From Sediminibacterium magnilacihabitans (GTDB lineage Bacteria > Bacteroidota > Bacteroidia > Chitinophagales > Chitinophagaceae), in contig PVEQ01000002.1 of NCBI GenBank assembly GCA_002973575.1, forward strand, positions 62,001 through 126,000: 64,000 bases of DNA, written 5' to 3'. The position numbers and the translations under genes were made by a program. Below, one piece after another: positions 17,877 to 26,586 of this stretch (positions are counted from its first letter, which is position 1; each line of letters starts with the position of its first letter). Below the pieces are notes generated by a model, which worked only from the letters and a program-made list of their open reading frames with translations, was not told where the DNA came from and made no database searches.

Positions 17877-18695
17877 TTACTTGCTCGCAAGGTCGTTGTA
17901 CAATTCTAAATACTCTGTTAAATCAGAATCCCAGCCTTTGAAGGGAACTACTTTTTTACCCTTTATTTTGGCAAATTCTTCAACGAGTTTTTTGTCTATT
18001 TTATCGGCACCAAAACTAATGGCATCCGCATAGGTTGCGCCACCTCTGAAAAGAGCCGTATTGGTCGCTTCTTTGAATGGCTCCAGGTCTTTATCCTTCA
18101 CGTTGGCATTGATCAATGCCTGTTTCATGAAATCGGCACCCAGTTTTTCTTTGAATGTGTTCTGTCCGATCGTGAATACCACTTTACTATTACTGAACAC
18201 CGGCTCTTTTTTATAAGCCGTTTTGATATAAGCAGGTATCAACCCGGTCATCCAGCCACTACAATGGATGATATCGGGGGGCCATCCGAATTTCTTCACT
18301 GTTTCCAGCGCTCCTTTACAAAAGAAAACGGTGCGCAGGCCATTGTCTTCAAACCAGTTCTCAACGTCGTCGTGAAAGATATGTTTGCGCTTGAAGAAGT
18401 CCTCATTTTCGAGAAAATAAACCTGCAAACGGGCATTGGGCAGGGAGGCCACTTTGATCTGTAAAGGATGATCGTCGTTATCGACCGACACATTGATCCC
18501 GGATAATCTTACTACTTCGTGCAACCGGTGCCTTCTTTCATTGATCACCCCAAACCTGGGCATAATGCACCTCACTTCCAATCCACCATCATTGCTTTTG
18601 ATAGCCAGCTTGTTGATCACTTCGGCAAATTCTGTCAGCTCCAGGTAAGGAGACATTTCAGTAGCTATGAATAAAATTCTTTTCTTTGTCGACAT
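17877..18695 (-). CDS. Glycogen-synthase-like protein, N-terminal half only, degenerate
   Basis: 272 residues resembling only the N-terminal Rossmann domain of GT5 glycogen/starch synthase: RILFIATEMSPYLE (about 5-18), LEVRCIMPRFGVINERR, QVYFLENEDFF, PDIIHCSGWMTGLIPAYIK (the HxHDW region). The C-terminal GT-B domain, which binds ADP-glucose and carries the E-x7-E motif, is absent. The KTGGL sugar-nucleotide motif near the N-terminus is replaced by LELTEFAEV. It is therefore unlikely to make glycogen. Database annotations often call it glycogen/starch synthase. ATG 18695 (MSTKKRI) was preferred to the longer frame from 18746. It is divergent from panC and upstream of the DUF4270 gene. Confidence 0.83.
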   Translation of the reverse strand: MSTKKRILFIATEMSPYLELTEFAEVINKLAIKSNDGGLEVRCIMPRFGVINERRHRLHEVVRLSGINVSVDNDDHPLQIKVASLPNARLQVYFLENEDFFKRKHIFHDDVENWFEDNGLRTVFFCKGALETVKKFGWPPDIIHCSGWMTGLIPAYIKTAYKKEPVFSNSKVVFTIGQNTFKEKLGADFMKQALINANVKDKDLEPFKEATNTALFRGGATYADAISFGADKIDKKLVEEFAKIKGKKVVPFKGWDSDLTEYLELYNDLASK

Positions 18696-18800
18696 TATTA
18701 CGCCCTTTTTACCAGAATGCTCAAAAATGAGTTGGCGAAGGTACAAAAAATATAGGGAATTTGTATATCTGGCCTATCCGGGCCTTTAATCCAGACCTCA

Positions 18801-19646
18801 ATGATCCTTTTTAAAAAAGCCGGTGAACTCAAACAATACCTTTCGGGTCATGTCCTTACAGGGCAAAAAAAGGGGTTTGTACCCACCATGGGGGCGCTGC
18901 ACGAAGGGCATATTTCGCTCATTGAGCGCTGCCGCCAGGAAAGCGACCTGGTCATTTGCAGCATTTTTGTAAACCCTGCCCAGTTCAACGATCCGGCCGA
19001 TTTTGAGAAATACCCCATCACCATTGAAAACGATATCCTTTTATTGGAAAAGGCCGGAACGGATATCCTGTTCCTCCCTTCTGTAAATGAAATATACCCC
19101 AATGGAAACCCCACTGAGCATTATACCCTGGGAGACATTGAAACCCTGCTGGAAGGGCGGTTCAGGCCCGGGCATTTCCAGGGGGTTTGCCAGGTAATGT
19201 ATCGTCTTCTGAAGATCGTAGAACCCCAGCTCCTGTTCATGGGACAAAAAGATTACCAGCAATGCATGGTCATTCAACAATTGCTCCGCCTCATGGGATC
19301 TACAACACAACTCGTCATCAGCCCAACACAAAGAGAAAGTTCGGGCCTTGCGATGAGCAGCCGCAATATGCGGTTATCGGAAAAAGGAAAAGAAACAGCC
19401 GCCGCCATCTACCAGGCGCTTCAATGGATCAAAGCACACTTGCAACAAGGCACTACCAATGATCTCATACAACATGCCGGCAGTTTGTTAACAACGGCAG
19501 GGTTTGACAAGATCGATTATATCAGTATTGCGCACGCCGAAACGCTTGTCCCGGTGGACTCTTGGGATGGCCATACACCGCTGGTGGCTTTAGCAGCAGC
19601 ATTCCTGGAGGATGTGCGACTGATTGATAATCTCTCCCTCAATTGA
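18801..19646 (+). CDS. panC: Pantothenate synthetase
   Basis: 281 residues; joins pantoate and beta-alanine with ATP to give pantothenate, the coenzyme A precursor. FVPTMGALHEGHISLI (27-42) holds the HxGH nucleotide-binding motif. FVNPAQFNDPADFEKYP, GRFRPGHFQGVCQVM and FMGQKDYQQCMVIQQ are standard motifs, followed by the C-terminal SSRNMRLS dimer element. It is followed after 24 bases by panD, which has its own promoter element, so the two may be co-transcribed and also separately started. No leader motif is visible upstream. Confidence 0.96.
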   Translation: MILFKKAGELKQYLSGHVLTGQKKGFVPTMGALHEGHISLIERCRQESDLVICSIFVNPAQFNDPADFEKYPITIENDILLLEKAGTDILFLPSVNEIYPNGNPTEHYTLGDIETLLEGRFRPGHFQGVCQVMYRLLKIVEPQLLFMGQKDYQQCMVIQQLLRLMGSTTQLVISPTQRESSGLAMSSRNMRLSEKGKETAAAIYQALQWIKAHLQQGTTNDLIQHAGSLLTTAGFDKIDYISIAHAETLVPVDSWDGHTPLVALAAAFLEDVRLIDNLSLN

Positions 19647-19658
19647 TGGTGAACTTCT

Positions 19659-19666
19659 TACTTTTG
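19659..19666 (+). promoter_or_regulatory. -7 element TACTTTTG of panD
   Basis: Exact TAnnTTTG, four bases (CACC) before the first of two consecutive ATG codons at 19671. It lies in the 24-base gap after panC and gives panD an internal, probably leaderless, promoter. Confidence 0.55.
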
Positions 19667-19670
19667 CACC

Positions 19671-20018
19671 ATGATGCAAATAGAAATATTGAAATCGAAG
19701 ATCCATCGCGCCGTTATTACAGAAGCCAACCTGCATTATGTAGGCAGCCTGACGCTCGATGAAGACCTGATGGATGCGGCCAACCTGATCGAAAATGAAA
19801 AAGTGCAGGTAGTCAATGTTAATAATGGCGAACGTCTCGAAACTTACCTTATTAAAGGTAAACGCGGCAGTGGTGTTGTTTGCCTGAACGGTCCGGCTGC
19901 CCGCCGCGGAGCCGTTGGCGACCTGGTGGTGATCATTGCTTATGCCATCATGGATTTTGAAGAAGCAAAAAAATTCCAGCCTGCGGTGGTCTTTCCAAAA
20001 GAAGGGAATAAACTCTGA
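19671..20018 (+). CDS. panD: Aspartate 1-decarboxylase (pyruvoyl precursor)
   Basis: 115 residues; makes beta-alanine for pantothenate. It is synthesised as a pro-protein that cleaves itself at a Gly-Ser bond to form the pyruvoyl group. The cleavage site is in [11 protein letters not shown]; Ser is residue 26 from the first ATG and 25 from the second (19674), and the second numbering matches E. coli PanD exactly. [17 protein letters not shown] and [20 protein letters not shown] are conserved. Two adjacent ATGs make the exact start uncertain by one codon. No PanZ/PanM maturation factor is visible. The stop overlaps the next start by one base (TGATG). Confidence 0.95.
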   Translation: MMQIEILKSKIHRAVITEANLHYVGSLTLDEDLMDAANLIENEKVQVVNVNNGERLETYLIKGKRGSGVVCLNGPAARRGAVGDLVVIIAYAIMDFEEAKKFQPAVVFPKEGNKL

Positions 20019-21034
20019 TGAATAAACGCTTCATCTCCATATTGAAATATCTTTTTTTCCTGGGATTGGGCATTTTCCTGGTCTGGTGGAGCCTGCACCA
20101 GATACCCAAAGAGAAATGGGGCGATTTTAAAAAAGATTTAGCAACAGCCAATTACTGGCTGGTAATCCCTGTATTTGTGGTACTGGCGCTCAGTCACCTG
20201 TTAAGGGCCCTGCGGTGGAACATCCTCATGCAACCCATGGGTTATAAACCGCATATCACCAATACTTTTTTTGCTGTGATGATCGGTTACCTGGCCAACC
20301 TGGCTGTTCCCCGTTTAGGAGAAGTGTTGAAATGTACCATACTGGCCCGCTATGAAAAAGTGCCGGCAGAGAAACTCGTGGGCACCATCGTGGCCGAAAG
20401 AGCGGTGGATGTGATCTCATTGGGCATTGTATTCTTTCTGGCCCTTATCACGCAGTTCGATGTGCTGGGCGCTTACGGAACAGAACTGTTCAGGCAATTG
20501 TTTGAAAATAAGCGTGGCAGCTTTTCCCCGTTGCGAATCATTATTGCACTGGTTGTTTTGCTGCTGATCTTACTGGCCATCCGGATATGGTTCAGGCAGT
20601 TCTCGCATCTGAAAGTGGTGATCCTCGCTAAAAAAATCCTGAAAGGTATCTGGGAAGGGTTGAGCAGCATTGGCAAGCTCAAGAATAAAAGAGCGTTTAT
20701 TTTGTATTCGGTGGGGATATGGGGACTATATATTTTCGGCACCTGGATAGGTTTGCTGGCCACTTCGGGCACTTCGCACCTGGGCCTCCAGCATGCAGTG
20801 GCGGCCCTGGCTTTTGGCAGTATTGGCATGATTGTAACACCCGGTGGAATCGGCGCTTATGCTTATTTTATTGCAAAAGTGCTGGAGCAAAATGATATTC
20901 CTTTTGAAACGGGTTTTGCCAATGGCACCCTGCAATGGTTCGCGCAGTTCATCATCGTAGTCATTGTTGGCGCCCTAAGCCTGCTTCTCTTACCCGTTTA
21001 CAATAAAAAGAAAGAAGTACCGGTTTCTCTTTAG
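20018..21034 (+). CDS. Lysylphosphatidylglycerol synthase-type TM / flippase-like membrane protein
   Basis: 338 residues with about eight membrane segments, matching the UPF0104 / flippase-like domain: an early LRALRWNILMQPMGYKP loop, GYLANLAVPRLGEVLKCTILARYE (the family hallmark NxxxPxxxGEVxR), VAERAVDVISL and a late TPGGIGAYAYFIAKVL segment. Members move or modify lipid-linked molecules; AglD-type and MprF N-domain proteins are relatives. It has no C-terminal aminoacyl-transferase domain, so an MprF-like lysyl transfer is ruled out. It is translationally coupled to panD and sits just before rfaE2, which hints at a cell-envelope role. Confidence 0.85.
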   Translation: MNKRFISILKYLFFLGLGIFLVWWSLHQIPKEKWGDFKKDLATANYWLVIPVFVVLALSHLLRALRWNILMQPMGYKPHITNTFFAVMIGYLANLAVPRLGEVLKCTILARYEKVPAEKLVGTIVAERAVDVISLGIVFFLALITQFDVLGAYGTELFRQLFENKRGSFSPLRIIIALVVLLLILLAIRIWFRQFSHLKVVILAKKILKGIWEGLSSIGKLKNKRAFILYSVGIWGLYIFGTWIGLLATSGTSHLGLQHAVAALAFGSIGMIVTPGGIGAYAYFIAKVLEQNDIPFETGFANGTLQWFAQFIIVVIVGALSLLLLPVYNKKKEVPVSL

Positions 21035-21055
21035 TTTCATACTTTATAATCTATT

Positions 21056-21553
21056 ATGAAAGCCATCGACGCCATCGCCCATAAAATTGTAACGCTTCCG
21101 CAACTACTGGCGAGAGCCGCTTCATGGCGCATATTGGGCAAGACCATTGCGTTCACCAATGGCTGTTTCGATATCTTACATGAAGGACATATCTTTTCTT
21201 TATCACAAGCAGCAAAAGAAGCAGATTACCTTGTAGTGGGCGTAAACAGCGACCGGAGTGTAAAAGCCCTGAAAGGTCCTGACAGGCCTGTGAACCACGA
21301 ACACAGCCGCGCCATGATACTGGCCAACCTGGTAGTGGTAGACGCAGTGGTGGTCTTTGATGAAGATACGCCACTGCAACTGATCAGCGCTCTCCTGCCC
21401 GATGTACTGGTAAAAGGGGGCGATTATACAGTGGAACAGATCGTAGGCAGCAAAGAAGTACTGGCCAATGGAGGAAAGGTAGTAATCAACCCGATCGTGG
21501 AAGGCTTCTCTACTACCGGTATCATCCGGCAGATCAAATCATCTTATTCATAA
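21056..21553 (+). CDS. rfaE2: D-glycero-beta-D-manno-heptose 1-phosphate adenylyltransferase
   Basis: 165 residues, the single-domain nucleotidyltransferase that matches the C-terminal half of HldE. It makes ADP-heptose for the LPS inner core. AFTNGCFDILHEGHIFSL (31-48) has the cytidylyltransferase-type HxGH motif, VGVNSDRSVKALKGPDRPV is the typical sugar-phosphate loop, and KGGDYTVEQIVGSKEV is the C-terminal signature. The kinase half (RfaE1) is not next door, so the two activities are on separate genes. It lies 21 bases after the flippase-like gene on the same strand and is probably part of that transcript. Confidence 0.94.
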   Translation: MKAIDAIAHKIVTLPQLLARAASWRILGKTIAFTNGCFDILHEGHIFSLSQAAKEADYLVVGVNSDRSVKALKGPDRPVNHEHSRAMILANLVVVDAVVVFDEDTPLQLISALLPDVLVKGGDYTVEQIVGSKEVLANGGKVVINPIVEGFSTTGIIRQIKSSYS

Positions 21554-21582
21554 ACTTAACGCCAACAGACATTGATCTTTTC

Positions 21583-21590
21583 TATATTTG
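21583..21590 (+). promoter_or_regulatory. -7 element TATATTTG of ppk1
   Basis: Exact TAnnTTTG, 21 bases before ATG 21612. It overlaps the TTG codon that would open a longer ppk1 frame and so argues for the ATG. Confidence 0.6.
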
Positions 21591-21611
21591 AATAGAATAG
21601 ATCGGAAAGGT

Positions 21612-23705
21612 ATGTTGAAAAAGCAACTCATTCAAAGAGACATCAGCTGGTTAAGTTTTAATGCAAGGGTTTTACAGGAAGCAAACGACCCCTCGGTTCC
21701 CCTCAAAGAAAGGATCAGGTTCTTAGGTATCTTCTCCAATAACCTGGATGAGTTTTTCCGTGTGCGGGTAGCCACCCTCAAGCGCATGCTCGAGTTTTCT
21801 GAAAAGAGAAAAAAACTCAACATGCACATGGAAGAAAACCCGCAGTTCATCCTGGACCAGATACAGATCATTGTGCTGAAGCAACAGAATGAATTCAACC
21901 GCATCTGGGAAGGCATATTAAAAGAGCTGAAAAAAGAAAAGATTTTCCTGATTGATGAAAAGCACCTCAACCGCGAACAACAGGCTTTCGTAAGGAAATA
22001 CTTCGACGAGGAAGTTCGTTCCAACATCATCCCGCTGATGATCGAAACCTTGCCCAGCCTACCCTACCTGCGGGATAAAAGTATTTACCTGGGTGTGGTC
22101 ATGCATAAAAAGACTTCTGCCTACGACCAGAAATATGCGCTGATCGAAGTGCCTGTTACGGCCATCGGCCGGTTTATTTTGCTGCCTTCCAAACCCGGCG
22201 AACACTACATCATCCTGCTGGAGGATGTAGTGCGTTTCAACCTGCCGCATATCTTCTCTTATTTCGAATACGATACTTTCGACGCCCATATTTTCAAAGT
22301 AACCAAAGACGCAGAGATAGACCTGGATAGTGATGTGAGCACTACGTTTGTGGAGAAAATGGAAAAGGGACTTAAGAACAGGCGTAAAGGGAAACCGGTT
22401 CGTTTCGTGTACGACAAAGAAATGGACACAGGATTATTAGAATACCTCACCCACCGCCTGAACCTCACGCGCAAAAGTAATGTCATTCCAGGCGGGCGTA
22501 TCCATAATTTCAGGCATTTTATGGATTTCCCGGATATTTTCAATCATAAAAGCCTGCGTCGCAGCTCCTTCACCCATCATGCGCTGAGAAGCAGTCTGCG
22601 CGTAACAGATGTGATCATTCAAAAAGATGTGATGCTACATTTTCCTTATCACTCTTTCGATCCGCTGATCGACCTGTTGCGGGAAGCGGCCATGGACCCC
22701 GATGTAAAATCCATTAAGATCACTGCTTACCGCCTCGCTTCGAATTCCAAAGTGATCAATGCCCTGATCAATGCGGCGAGAAATGGCAAGGAAGTTGTGG
22801 TGATGTTAGAACTCAAAGCCCGGTTCGATGAAGAAGCTAACCTGGAATGGAAAGCCATACTGGAAGAAGAAGGCGTAAAAGTGTTATTGGGTGTGCCACG
22901 GATGAAAGTACATGCCAAGCTCTGCATCATCAAAAAAAGGAAAGGCAACAAAACCGTGCAGTATGGCTTTGTGAGCACCGGTAACCTCAATGAAAAAACA
23001 GCGCACGTGTACGGTGACCATTGCCTGTTAACAGCCAACCGGAATATCATGGCCGACATCAACCGCATCTTTCATTACCTGGCTAACTGGACACAGGGGC
23101 CACACCAACTCAAACTTTGCAAAACACTGATGGTTTGTCCGGCCATCATGCGCAAACAACTCCTTGCCCTCATCCAGAACGAGATCAGGCACGCGAAGGC
23201 CGGCAGAGAAGCTTCGATCACCCTCAAACTCAATTCACTAAGCGATACGATGCTGATCGAAAAATTATACCAGGCTGCGGCAGCGGGTGTAACAATCAAC
23301 CTCATTGTACGAAGTATCTGCTGCGCCATGACCGATCAGAAAAAGATCCGCCAGCATGTAACAGCTATCAGTATCGTGGATGAATACCTGGAACATGCAC
23401 GGGTGATGATCTTCCATAACAATGGGAAAGAAAAAATATTTATTTCAAGCGCCGACTGGATGGTACGGAACCTGGATCACCGGGTGGAAGCCGCGGTGCC
23501 CGTGACAGAGCCGGGCATACGTAAAGAATTGAAAGATATTATCCACATTCAATTAAGAGACAACGTGAAAGCGCGGATCCTGAACCACGAATTATCCAAC
23601 AACTATGTACCTTCCGAAGGCAAAAAATTGATACGTTCGCAGATAGAGACCTATCATTATCTGTACAAGCAAAACACGGTGCATAGTGAGACTCGCAGCC
23701 ATTGA
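21612..23705 (+). CDS. ppk1: Polyphosphate kinase 1
   Basis: About 697 residues from ATG 21612, the usual PPK1 size. PPK1 reversibly polymerises the gamma phosphate of ATP into polyphosphate. RDISWLSFNARVL and RIRFLGIFSNNLDEFFRVRV in the N-domain, then two HKD-type active-site regions: KVHAKLCIIKKR with the autophosphorylated His and the second copy at VMIFHNNGKEKIFISSADWM. FVSTGNLNEKTAHVYGDHCL lies between them. A GGAAAGG tract a few bases before the ATG may serve as ribosome-binding site. The 3' end overlaps the start of the next gene by 20 bases. Confidence 0.95.
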   Translation: MLKKQLIQRDISWLSFNARVLQEANDPSVPLKERIRFLGIFSNNLDEFFRVRVATLKRMLEFSEKRKKLNMHMEENPQFILDQIQIIVLKQQNEFNRIWEGILKELKKEKIFLIDEKHLNREQQAFVRKYFDEEVRSNIIPLMIETLPSLPYLRDKSIYLGVVMHKKTSAYDQKYALIEVPVTAIGRFILLPSKPGEHYIILLEDVVRFNLPHIFSYFEYDTFDAHIFKVTKDAEIDLDSDVSTTFVEKMEKGLKNRRKGKPVRFVYDKEMDTGLLEYLTHRLNLTRKSNVIPGGRIHNFRHFMDFPDIFNHKSLRRSSFTHHALRSSLRVTDVIIQKDVMLHFPYHSFDPLIDLLREAAMDPDVKSIKITAYRLASNSKVINALINAARNGKEVVVMLELKARFDEEANLEWKAILEEEGVKVLLGVPRMKVHAKLCIIKKRKGNKTVQYGFVSTGNLNEKTAHVYGDHCLLTANRNIMADINRIFHYLANWTQGPHQLKLCKTLMVCPAIMRKQLLALIQNEIRHAKAGREASITLKLNSLSDTMLIEKLYQAAAAGVTINLIVRSICCAMTDQKKIRQHVTAISIVDEYLEHARVMIFHNNGKEKIFISSADWMVRNLDHRVEAAVPVTEPGIRKELKDIIHIQLRDNVKARILNHELSNNYVPSEGKKLIRSQIETYHYLYKQNTVHSETRSH

Positions 23706-24579
23706 TATCGGAAGTAATGCCGCGCGATTATTGATTGCAGAAGTGGGTCATGATATAACCGGCAAGCCCCTGTTCAACAAACTGAACCTGGTGCGTGTGC
23801 CTTTGCGCCTGGGATTCGACGTATTTGAGAAAGGAGAAATATCCAAGGAAAAAAGAGGCATGGTATTGCAAACCATGAAAGCCTATAGCCACCTTATGAA
23901 TGCCTATGGCGTTGACCACATCATTGCTTGCGCCACCAGCGCTATGCGCGATGCACGCAACAGCGAGGACCTGATCCGCAAGATCAAACTTGAAACAGGT
24001 ATTTCCATAGAGATCATCAGCGGAGAACTGGAAGCGTCCATCATTTACGAAAACCACATTGCCGAAAACATGGATACCGACCACAGTTATCTTTACATAG
24101 ATGTGGGCGGTGGCAGTACGGAACTCACTTTTTTTGCCGATGGCAAGCTGGTGTTCAAAGAATCTTTCAACATTGGCACTATCCGGTTACTGAAAGATAT
24201 GGTAGATGACGAAAAGTGGAATCAAATGAAGGATGTGATCAAAACCAGAACCCGCAATTATAAAAAGATCACAGCCATTGGTACAGGCGGCAATATCAAC
24301 AAAGTGTTTTCACTGAGTAAGAAAAAAGACGGCAAGCCACTGAGCCTTGATCTGCTGAAAGATTATTACAAGGAAATCTCCAACTTTTCTGTTGAAGAAC
24401 GCATCAACATATACAAGCTGCGGGCCGACCGGGCCGATGTGATCGTACCTGCCCTGCAGATATACATCAATGTGATGCGCTGGGCAGAGACCGAAGAAAT
24501 ATTCGTACCCAAAATAGGTCTTGCCGACGGGCTTATACAACACCTGTATTCCGAACTGGAAGCCAATAAAGTTCTGTAA
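23686..24579 (+). CDS. Ppx/GppA exopolyphosphatase family protein
   Basis: 297 residues, roughly the N-terminal two actin-like (ASKHA) domains of Ppx/GppA; the C-terminal HD-like domain of the longer enzymes is absent. AAIDIGSNAARLLI (4-17) is the phosphate-1 motif, SAMRDARNSEDL and YLYIDVGGGSTELTFF (about 136-151) are the other nucleotide-fold motifs, and AIGTGGNINKVF follows. It should remove terminal phosphates from polyphosphate or convert pppGpp to ppGpp. The start is GTG (VRLAAIDIGSN), inside the last 20 bases of ppk1, so synthesis and breakdown of polyphosphate are translationally coupled. Confidence 0.92.
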   Translation: MRLAAIDIGSNAARLLIAEVGHDITGKPLFNKLNLVRVPLRLGFDVFEKGEISKEKRGMVLQTMKAYSHLMNAYGVDHIIACATSAMRDARNSEDLIRKIKLETGISIEIISGELEASIIYENHIAENMDTDHSYLYIDVGGGSTELTFFADGKLVFKESFNIGTIRLLKDMVDDEKWNQMKDVIKTRTRNYKKITAIGTGGNINKVFSLSKKKDGKPLSLDLLKDYYKEISNFSVEERINIYKLRADRADVIVPALQIYINVMRWAETEEIFVPKIGLADGLIQHLYSELEANKVL

Positions 24580-24609
24580 TTTGCACTGAATGTAACCAAC
24601 TCTGTTGCT

Positions 24610-25425
24610 ATGTCTGTAAACAAGGAAATCAAAAAAGTCACCACCCATACCCTGCTCAGGATGAAAGCAAGCGGGGAAAATATTTCCATGATCACGGCCT
24701 ATGATTTTTCTTTCGCCAGGCTGTTCGATGCCGCAGGCATCGATGTTGTACTGGTGGGTGATAGTGCCAGTAATGTGATGGCTGGTCATGAGACCACCGT
24801 ACCCATTACGCTCGAGCAGATGATCTATCACGCCCAATGCGTGGTACGCGGCATTTCCAGGGCCTTGGTGGCAGTGGATATGCCTTTTGGTTCTTACCAG
24901 TCCAACTCAGACATAGCGCTGGCTTCCGCTATCCGTATCATGAAAGAGAGCGGTGCGCATACCATCAAGCTGGAAGGCGGAGAAGAAGTGGTGGACAGCA
25001 TCCGGCGGATTGTATCGGCGGGCATACCTGTGATGGGGCACCTGGGATTGACACCGCAGTCCATTTATAAATTCGGTACCTATGCCGTAAGAGCCAAAGA
25101 AGAGCTGGAAGCCGAAAAGCTCAAGCGCGACGCACAGTTGTTGCAGGAAGCAGGTTGCTATGCTATTGTGTTGGAGAAAATACCTGCTTCACTGGCCAAA
25201 GAAGTGAGTGAAAGCCTTTCCATACCCACCATTGGCATTGGTGCGGGTTCGCATTGTAACGGGCAGGTGCTGGTAATGCATGATATGCTGGGCATCAACA
25301 ATGAATTCAAACCACGTTTTTTACGACAATACCTGAACCTCCAGGAACAGGTAACGGGAGCGGTAAAACAATATATCGGGGACATCAAGTCGGGCAGCTT
25401 TCCTTCTGAAAGTGAATCGTACTGA
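24610..25425 (+). CDS. panB: 3-methyl-2-oxobutanoate hydroxymethyltransferase
   Basis: 271 residues; transfers a hydroxymethyl group from methylene-tetrahydrofolate to ketoisovalerate, the first step to pantothenate. [34 protein letters not shown] (Mg-binding Asp), [12 protein letters not shown] (second Mg-binding Asp), [35 protein letters not shown] are all family motifs. It lies 5 kb from panC-panD with ppk1-ppx in between, so the pathway is loosely clustered but not one operon. A near-consensus TAATTTG at about 24578-24584 lies upstream. Confidence 0.96.
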   Translation: MSVNKEIKKVTTHTLLRMKASGENISMITAYDFSFARLFDAAGIDVVLVGDSASNVMAGHETTVPITLEQMIYHAQCVVRGISRALVAVDMPFGSYQSNSDIALASAIRIMKESGAHTIKLEGGEEVVDSIRRIVSAGIPVMGHLGLTPQSIYKFGTYAVRAKEELEAEKLKRDAQLLQEAGCYAIVLEKIPASLAKEVSESLSIPTIGIGAGSHCNGQVLVMHDMLGINNEFKPRFLRQYLNLQEQVTGAVKQYIGDIKSGSFPSESESY

Positions 25426-25487
25426 GTATTTCACCGATCGCAGCCGATATTTCGCCCAAATTCTTTTTTGCTCCATGACAGTCGCAA

Positions 25488-25495
25488 TAGATTTG
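25488..25495 (+). promoter_or_regulatory. -7 element TAGATTTG of the LytS-type kinase gene
   Basis: Exact TAnnTTTG, five bases (AAATA) before ATG 25501. A TTTG at 25467-25470 lies 17 bases upstream and is a plausible -33 element. Confidence 0.6.
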
Positions 25496-25500
25496 AAATA

Positions 25501-26586
25501 ATGAACAACAAGAAAATAGTCACTGCCCTCTCCCATGTTGCTGCCTGGGTCTGCTTTTTCTTTTTACCCTACCTGGTTTTTTTTCCGCGACTGCGCGAAT
25601 TCAGTATGAGCGAGCACATGCTGGCAACCATCATTTGTAACAACATTTTCCTGGTTTTCTTTTATTACCTCAATACCCTCGTACTCATTCCCAGGTTGAT
25701 GGTCCATGAGCGGTGGTTGTGGTATATTCTTTCCGTTGCAGTCTGCCTGGCTGTATTCCTGTATGCCCCACGCGCCATTGCTACATTGTTCGTACAACCG
25801 GAATACATTTATCAGAACAATGCTTTTGTAAGAAATCCTGCTTTTACCGGAACACCCAGGATGACAAGGCCACCACGTTGGCGCCCCCGCACTGCTGCCG
25901 ATCCCTACAATACGGTTCTTTTCCTCCTCGTGTTTGCTTTCGGAACCTGCATTTCTATCACCCAACGATGGCTCAAAACAGAACAAACACGTAAAGAAAC
26001 AGAAAACGAAAAACTCAATACTGAGTTGTCTTTCCTGAAATCACAGGTAAATCCCCACTTCTTCTTCAACACACTCAACAATATCTATTCACTGGCGGTA
26101 GTGCGCAGTGAAAGGACCGCTCCTGCAGTGATGAAGCTTTCCTCCATTATGCGGTATATCCTTACCGAAACTGAAAGGGACCTGGTTCCGCTGCACAATG
26201 AAGTGGATTTTATACATAACTTTATTGAGTTACAACAGGTGAGGTTGACAGATAAGGTAAAACTGGATTTTGCCGTAGAAGGATCAATAGATGATATGTT
26301 GATAGCACCGCTGGTTTTTATCCCGTTTGTAGAGAATGCGTTTAAATACGGGGTGAGTACAAAAGAAACTTCTTCTATTGATATCCGTATCCATACGGAA
26401 GAAAAGAAGATATTTTTTACCTGCGTCAACTATATCGTTTCATCGGAGAACAACCTCACCGAGAACACAGGTATAGGTATCAATAATGTTAAACGCCGGT
26501 TGGAGCTGATGTATCCCGGCAAGCACATACTGGTTACCAAAGAAGAAAACCGTTATTATACCGTTCACCTGGAAATTACTACCTGA
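25501..26586 (+). CDS. LytS/YehU-type sensor histidine kinase
   Basis: 361 residues. Four membrane segments occupy roughly residues 10-160 (HVAAWVCFFFLPYLVFF, IICNNIFLVFFYYLNTLVL, YILSVAVCLAVFLYA, VLFLLVFAFGTCISI), with a proline-rich periplasmic or cytoplasmic loop between the last two. The His_kinase domain follows with SQVNPHFFFNTLNN, phosphoacceptor His186, and a HATPase with PLVFIPFVENAFKYG and GIGINNVKRRLELMY. The ATG overlaps nothing upstream; the longer frame from TTG 25468 is ruled out by the promoter element at 25488. Its stop overlaps the response-regulator start (ATGA), so the pair is one operon. Confidence 0.92.
   Translation: MNNKKIVTALSHVAAWVCFFFLPYLVFFPRLREFSMSEHMLATIICNNIFLVFFYYLNTLVLIPRLMVHERWLWYILSVAVCLAVFLYAPRAIATLFVQPEYIYQNNAFVRNPAFTGTPRMTRPPRWRPRTAADPYNTVLFLLVFAFGTCISITQRWLKTEQTRKETENEKLNTELSFLKSQVNPHFFFNTLNNIYSLAVVRSERTAPAVMKLSSIMRYILTETERDLVPLHNEVDFIHNFIELQQVRLTDKVKLDFAVEGSIDDMLIAPLVFIPFVENAFKYGVSTKETSSIDIRIHTEEKKIFFTCVNYIVSSENNLTENTGIGINNVKRRLELMYPGKHILVTKEENRYYTVHLEITT

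Noticed and set aside
17877..18746. Functional glycogen synthase
   Set aside because: Too short for GT5, no KTGGL motif and no C-terminal domain.
21588..21611. TTG start for ppk1 with an extra eight residues
   Set aside because: The -7 promoter element TATATTTG covers the TTG, so transcription starts after it; ATG 21612 is used.
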